Source: Ardenticatenia bacterium | GTDB lineage: Bacteria; Chloroflexota; Anaerolineae; Promineifilales; Promineifilaceae | NCBI GenBank assembly: GCA_014237545.1 | Contig: JAACJX010000365.1 | Coordinates: 4,393 to 13,504, forward strand | DNA: 9,112 bases | Reading direction: 5' to 3' | Shown: positions 6,393 through 9,112 of the stretch, piece by piece | Layout of the letters: each line of letters starts with the position of its first letter | Position numbering within the stretch: position 1 is the stretch's first letter | Made by a program: the position numbers and the translations under genes | The notes under the pieces: model-generated | Told to the model about the DNA's origin: nothing | Database searches by the model: none | Seen by the model: the letters and a program-made list of their open reading frames with translations, nothing else

Positions 6393-6922
6393 ATTTCCGT
6401 TCCGAAAGACTTGATTTCGCAGGAAGGTTCCATGGTCAGGATACGGTTTCCATATAAGTGGGGAAACAAACAAAATGGTGTAATAAGGGTGGGTAGGAAT
6501 TGTCCAGAGGGGTTATTGATGAGTGGAAGGCCACCCACTATGCTTGGCGAACCGGTTACCCCAAGGTGACTTCAGGGAACGCGTCTAATTGCCTGCATTC
6601 AGAGGTACGTATCCCTTTCAGAGTTTGTTAATTCCCTTGGTTAATCGCAAGTCATGCGTGAGAGCGATTTGTTGTTTGCTATAGCTACTAGCCATAGCGT
6701 ATCTCATTCACCGCCAGTCCAAAGAAAGCAACAGGAAGCCGTTGCCTTCAGTACTTCGATCCATTGGTCTATTGTCTAGATAAACGGTGAAATTGAGTTT
6801 GTGTCCCCGATTATTCGAAATTTAAGCGCGATTAAATTCCCATTGGCCTGTATTCCGCCCGCCGGCCAGGCGTTGTCTACCGGCGGGCGTGAATCTTGCC
6901 GGATGAAACGGCTAACTCTCCG
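6388..6922. other. Non-coding gap of about 535 bases between two minus-strand genes
   Basis: I see no gene here that I can support. Short open frames exist on both strands but lack ribosome binding sites and recognisable protein sequence. The stretch is visibly richer in A and T than the flanking genes. It must contain the promoter of the minus-strand channel operon, most likely near 6400-6500, but the best pair found (complement TTTCCC, 17 bases, TATCCT) matches consensus poorly, so I do not call it. Weak short inverted repeats occur, for example GCTAT/ATAGC around 6678-6698. The end nearest the regulator gene holds the hairpin at 6852-6894. Confidence 0.6.
6852..6894 (-). terminator. Probable terminator hairpin after the LuxR regulator
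   Basis: CGCCCGCCGG (6856-6865) pairs perfectly with CCGGCGGGCG (6880-6889) around a 14-base loop. The stem extends by ATTC/GAAT (6852-6855 with 6891-6894) past one bulged T. It lies about 28 bases past the regulator's stop codon in the minus direction. There is no clean T-run after it on that strand, so it may be a weak or factor-assisted terminator, or a 3'-end stabiliser. Confidence 0.5.
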
Positions 6923-9112
6923 TCAGATAAGTTTCAATGAGCGGGCCGTGGTGACGGCCTGCACCCGACTGGCGACATCCAGCTTGCCATAGATATGGGC
7001 CAGGTGGGTCTTCACTGTGCCGATGGAGACACAAAGTTCATCGGCGATCTCGCGATTAGAATAACCCTGGCTCAACAGCTTTAGCACCTCCTGCTCGCGA
7101 CTGGTGATCGACGCGGCCGTAGCCAGCGACCTCAGGCTTTCATCCGGCAATGAGTGTGAATCACGCCCGTTGTGTCCAAGCAACTGGAGAGTTTCGCAGA
7201 CGAACCTCTCATGTTCAGCGCTTAAGCTATGAGTTTGCGCCATCATTGACATGAGGGGAATGAGAGGGCGGCCATAATCCAGGAACGGACGTATGTACCA
7301 TTCCGGCGACGCCAGTTGCACGGCCTCGGCCAGTATCCGGCGCGCCAGGTTCATCTTGTTCTGCACGAATAACGCCTGAGCCAGCATCACTCGCGCATCC
7401 AGGCTCGATTCATTGGGAAAGCCGGCCGGGTATTTAGCCACAAAATGGGTCAACATCTCCTCGGCTACTTCCGCCTGCTCGCGCGTTAGGGCGATCTCCG
7501 CCTCGACAAGTTCCGAGAGCGCGTGGTTGTCCTGAAAATCGCCTTCCCGCAACAATTGCCGCGCGGCCGCCCAGCTGCCCTGTCGCAGCGCGAACCGCGC
7601 CTCATAGGCAGCCAAGTCCTGGTCGCACCACGTGCCCGAGGGACGAAGGGACTGCAACATGCGCGCCGACTGGATGGTCGACTGCGCCTCAGCGTGCCGG
7701 CCCTCGGCCGAGAGAAGCCTGGCGCGAACCATGGCGTTGGTCACCAGCATATTGGAGCTGGTTGGGTTGGGGTCGATGGCCAGGGCACGGTCCAGCAATT
7801 GGTGCCCCTGGGTCAACTCGTTGCGCGCCAGACATACCTGGCTGAGCAACGACATGGCGATGCTGGCTGTCTCGGGGAGGTGGCCGCGCTGGAGCAAAGA
7901 TTGTTGCAATATCTGATAGGCGATCTTTTCGCTTTGCCGGAGATTGCCCTGGACAAGGGCGCGGTTCGACAGGTCGGTGCCGGCCAGGATGATGACGAAC
8001 AGATTCCCTTCCGCCCGGGCGCGTTCGTAGATCTCGCGCACTTGCGCTCCCACCTCAGGCGTCTTGGGTTTATTGAAGGTCTCGGTGATGAGGAGCGCGT
8101 CGAGTAATTCCCATCGCGGGTCTGGTATCTTGCCGGCAACATTGGGGGAAATAGCGGCGCCCTTGTCTATCCAGCGGAGCCTGATTTGACGCACCTCGTC
8201 GAGCACGTCCTGTTCGCTCGGGGTCAATTCGGAGAGCGGCTTGGCGGTGAGGTCGTGCTCGAGGCTTTTTAGAAAACGCGTGACCTCGTCTCGCGGCAGC
8301 GCCAGATTGGCCAGGCGCAAATAAACGAACAGCAGCGTTGGGTGGCGTTGCACGACGGTTTCCGGCAGGCGCTGAACCCAGCGCAACAGGCGCGAGTCTT
8401 CCCCTGAGTTGGCCAACTCGCGCAAGCCGACATCTTCGATTACCTCGGCTGCTGCCTCCCAATCCTCGATGAATAGAAAATGGTTCACTGCGTCGGTGGA
8501 AATGTTTTGCGACACGTACCAGTTGGCCGCCCGCCGGTGCAGTTCGGGAACTTGATCAGGAAACTGGCGCTGCAATTGGCTGCGCAGCATCTCGGCAAAC
8601 AGATCGTGGTAGCGATACCACGATCGATCTTCCGTGCGAATGATGAACATGTTTTCCTGCCACAAGTCGGCCAGCATCTTGGTGCCGTCACTCCGGCCAG
8701 TCACGGCATCGCACAAGTCGCCGGTAAGTTGCTGCAGGATCGATGTCTTCAGCAAGAAGGATTGAGCCGCCTCCGATTGCTGGCGCAGGGCTGTCTCCAT
8801 GAAATATTCCCGCAGAAAGACGTGAGCGCCATTGAATGTATCGACCACGTGCCGGCGGTCGGGCTGCTTATTCAGGGCCAGCACAGCCAGCTTGAGACCC
8901 ACCACCCAGCCGCCGGTACGATTGACCAGCACTTCCATGTCGCGGTAGGCCAGCGGTTCGCCCGTGACATGACGCTCCAGAAAAGCGATCCCCTCCGGTA
9001 AAGTGAAGCGCAGATCATCCAGTTCCAGTTCGGTGACGACACCGGTGGCGCGCAGCAAGCCCAACGCCAGCGGCGGCCGTGCTCGCCCGGAAATGACCAA
9101 CTGCATACTCAA
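6923..9112 (-). CDS. MalT-like LuxR-family transcriptional regulator (N-terminal ATPase part outside the window)
   Basis: The 729 visible residues are the C-terminal part of a large STAND-type regulator. The N-terminal nucleotide-binding segment (Walker A and B) is beyond the window edge, so the true start is not seen. Visible residues 4-50 (QLVISGRARPPLALGLLRAT, then LDDLRFT) match the sensor end of the MalT-type NB-ARC ATPase. Residues about 60-200 form the winged-helix region, with the typical YRYHDLFAEMLRSQL at 166-180. Residues about 200-640 are helical repeats of the TPR/MalT sensor kind, where an inducer would bind. Residues 669-729 form the LuxR DNA-binding domain (TSREQEVLKLLSQGYSNREI, then VSIGTVKTHLAHIYGKL), with an intact helix-turn-helix. 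By family, ATP and ligand binding drive oligomerisation and activation of target promoters. The target here is unknown; the downstream channel operon lies 535 bases away on the same strand and is one candidate. The family call is secure. Confidence 0.93.
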   Translation of the reverse strand: MSMQLVISGRARPPLALGLLRATGVVTELELDDLRFTLPEGIAFLERHVTGEPLAYRDMEVLVNRTGGWVVGLKLAVLALNKQPDRRHVVDTFNGAHVFLREYFMETALRQQSEAAQSFLLKTSILQQLTGDLCDAVTGRSDGTKMLADLWQENMFIIRTEDRSWYRYHDLFAEMLRSQLQRQFPDQVPELHRRAANWYVSQNISTDAVNHFLFIEDWEAAAEVIEDVGLRELANSGEDSRLLRWVQRLPETVVQRHPTLLFVYLRLANLALPRDEVTRFLKSLEHDLTAKPLSELTPSEQDVLDEVRQIRLRWIDKGAAISPNVAGKIPDPRWELLDALLITETFNKPKTPEVGAQVREIYERARAEGNLFVIILAGTDLSNRALVQGNLRQSEKIAYQILQQSLLQRGHLPETASIAMSLLSQVCLARNELTQGHQLLDRALAIDPNPTSSNMLVTNAMVRARLLSAEGRHAEAQSTIQSARMLQSLRPSGTWCDQDLAAYEARFALRQGSWAAARQLLREGDFQDNHALSELVEAEIALTREQAEVAEEMLTHFVAKYPAGFPNESSLDARVMLAQALFVQNKMNLARRILAEAVQLASPEWYIRPFLDYGRPLIPLMSMMAQTHSLSAEHERFVCETLQLLGHNGRDSHSLPDESLRSLATAASITSREQEVLKLLSQGYSNREIADELCVSIGTVKTHLAHIYGKLDVASRVQAVTTARSLKLI

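Noticed and set aside
6389..6394. TATAAT on the + strand as a promoter -10 element
   Set aside because: No -35 element at 16-18 bases upstream and no supported + strand gene downstream.
6281..6538. 85-codon minus-strand open frame overlapping the start of the chimera gene
   Set aside because: No Shine-Dalgarno site before its ATG, no recognisable protein features, and about 107 bases of overlap with the better-supported gene.
6801..6992. 63-codon + strand open frame across the regulator's 3' end
   Set aside because: It reads through the hairpin at 6852-6894 and antisense into the LuxR helix-turn-helix coding region, with no supporting signal.

Overview
The window looks like a chromosomal stretch from a Chloroflexota bacterium, probably of the Anaerolineae/Ardenticatenia type. 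This is inferred from gene style, not from a marker gene. The signs are a secreted protein built from META, SH3b and Ig-like modules joined by Pro/Thr linkers, a MalT-like LuxR regulator, small DUF1269 and DUF4203 membrane proteins, a holin-like/phosphodiesterase-derived protein fused to a Yip1-like domain, and moderately high GC. I see no rRNA, tRNA, CRISPR array, insertion sequence or phage genes.

Layout. (1) Positions 1-1882, + strand: the 3' part of a large extracytoplasmic multidomain protein, closed by a strong hairpin at 1896-1944. (2) Positions 2013-4150, + strand: four short membrane-protein genes, each with a clear Shine-Dalgarno site. They are a 99-aa conserved-type protein, a DUF1269 protein, a DUF4203-like protein and a 132-aa four-helix protein. 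The 186-base gap between the second and third holds two hairpins and a near-perfect Shine-Dalgarno sequence with no ordinary start codon after it. (3) Positions 4237-4277: a 15-bp-stem bidirectional terminator that separates this cluster from convergent minus-strand genes. (4) Positions 6387-4300, - strand: a two-gene operon with an 18-base gap. The first gene encodes a chimera: a holin-like two-helix stub, then the C-terminal tail of an alkaline-phosphatase-superfamily phosphodiesterase, then a Yip1-like membrane domain. The second encodes a voltage-gated-type potassium channel with five S4 arginines at every third position and a TTVGYGD filter. (5) Positions 6388-6922: about 535 bases with no gene I can support. 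(6) Positions 6923-9112, - strand: a MalT-like LuxR regulator whose N-terminal ATPase part lies outside the window.

How the genes may work together. Everything except the LuxR regulator is a membrane or envelope protein. The channel and the chimera are almost certainly co-transcribed. The four + strand genes may form one transcript, which is less certain. A common role in envelope or ion homeostasis is a guess from content. The most unusual object is the chimera at 5125-6387, which appears to have lost the catalytic core of its enzyme family by an in-frame internal deletion and kept a conserved tail between two membrane modules.
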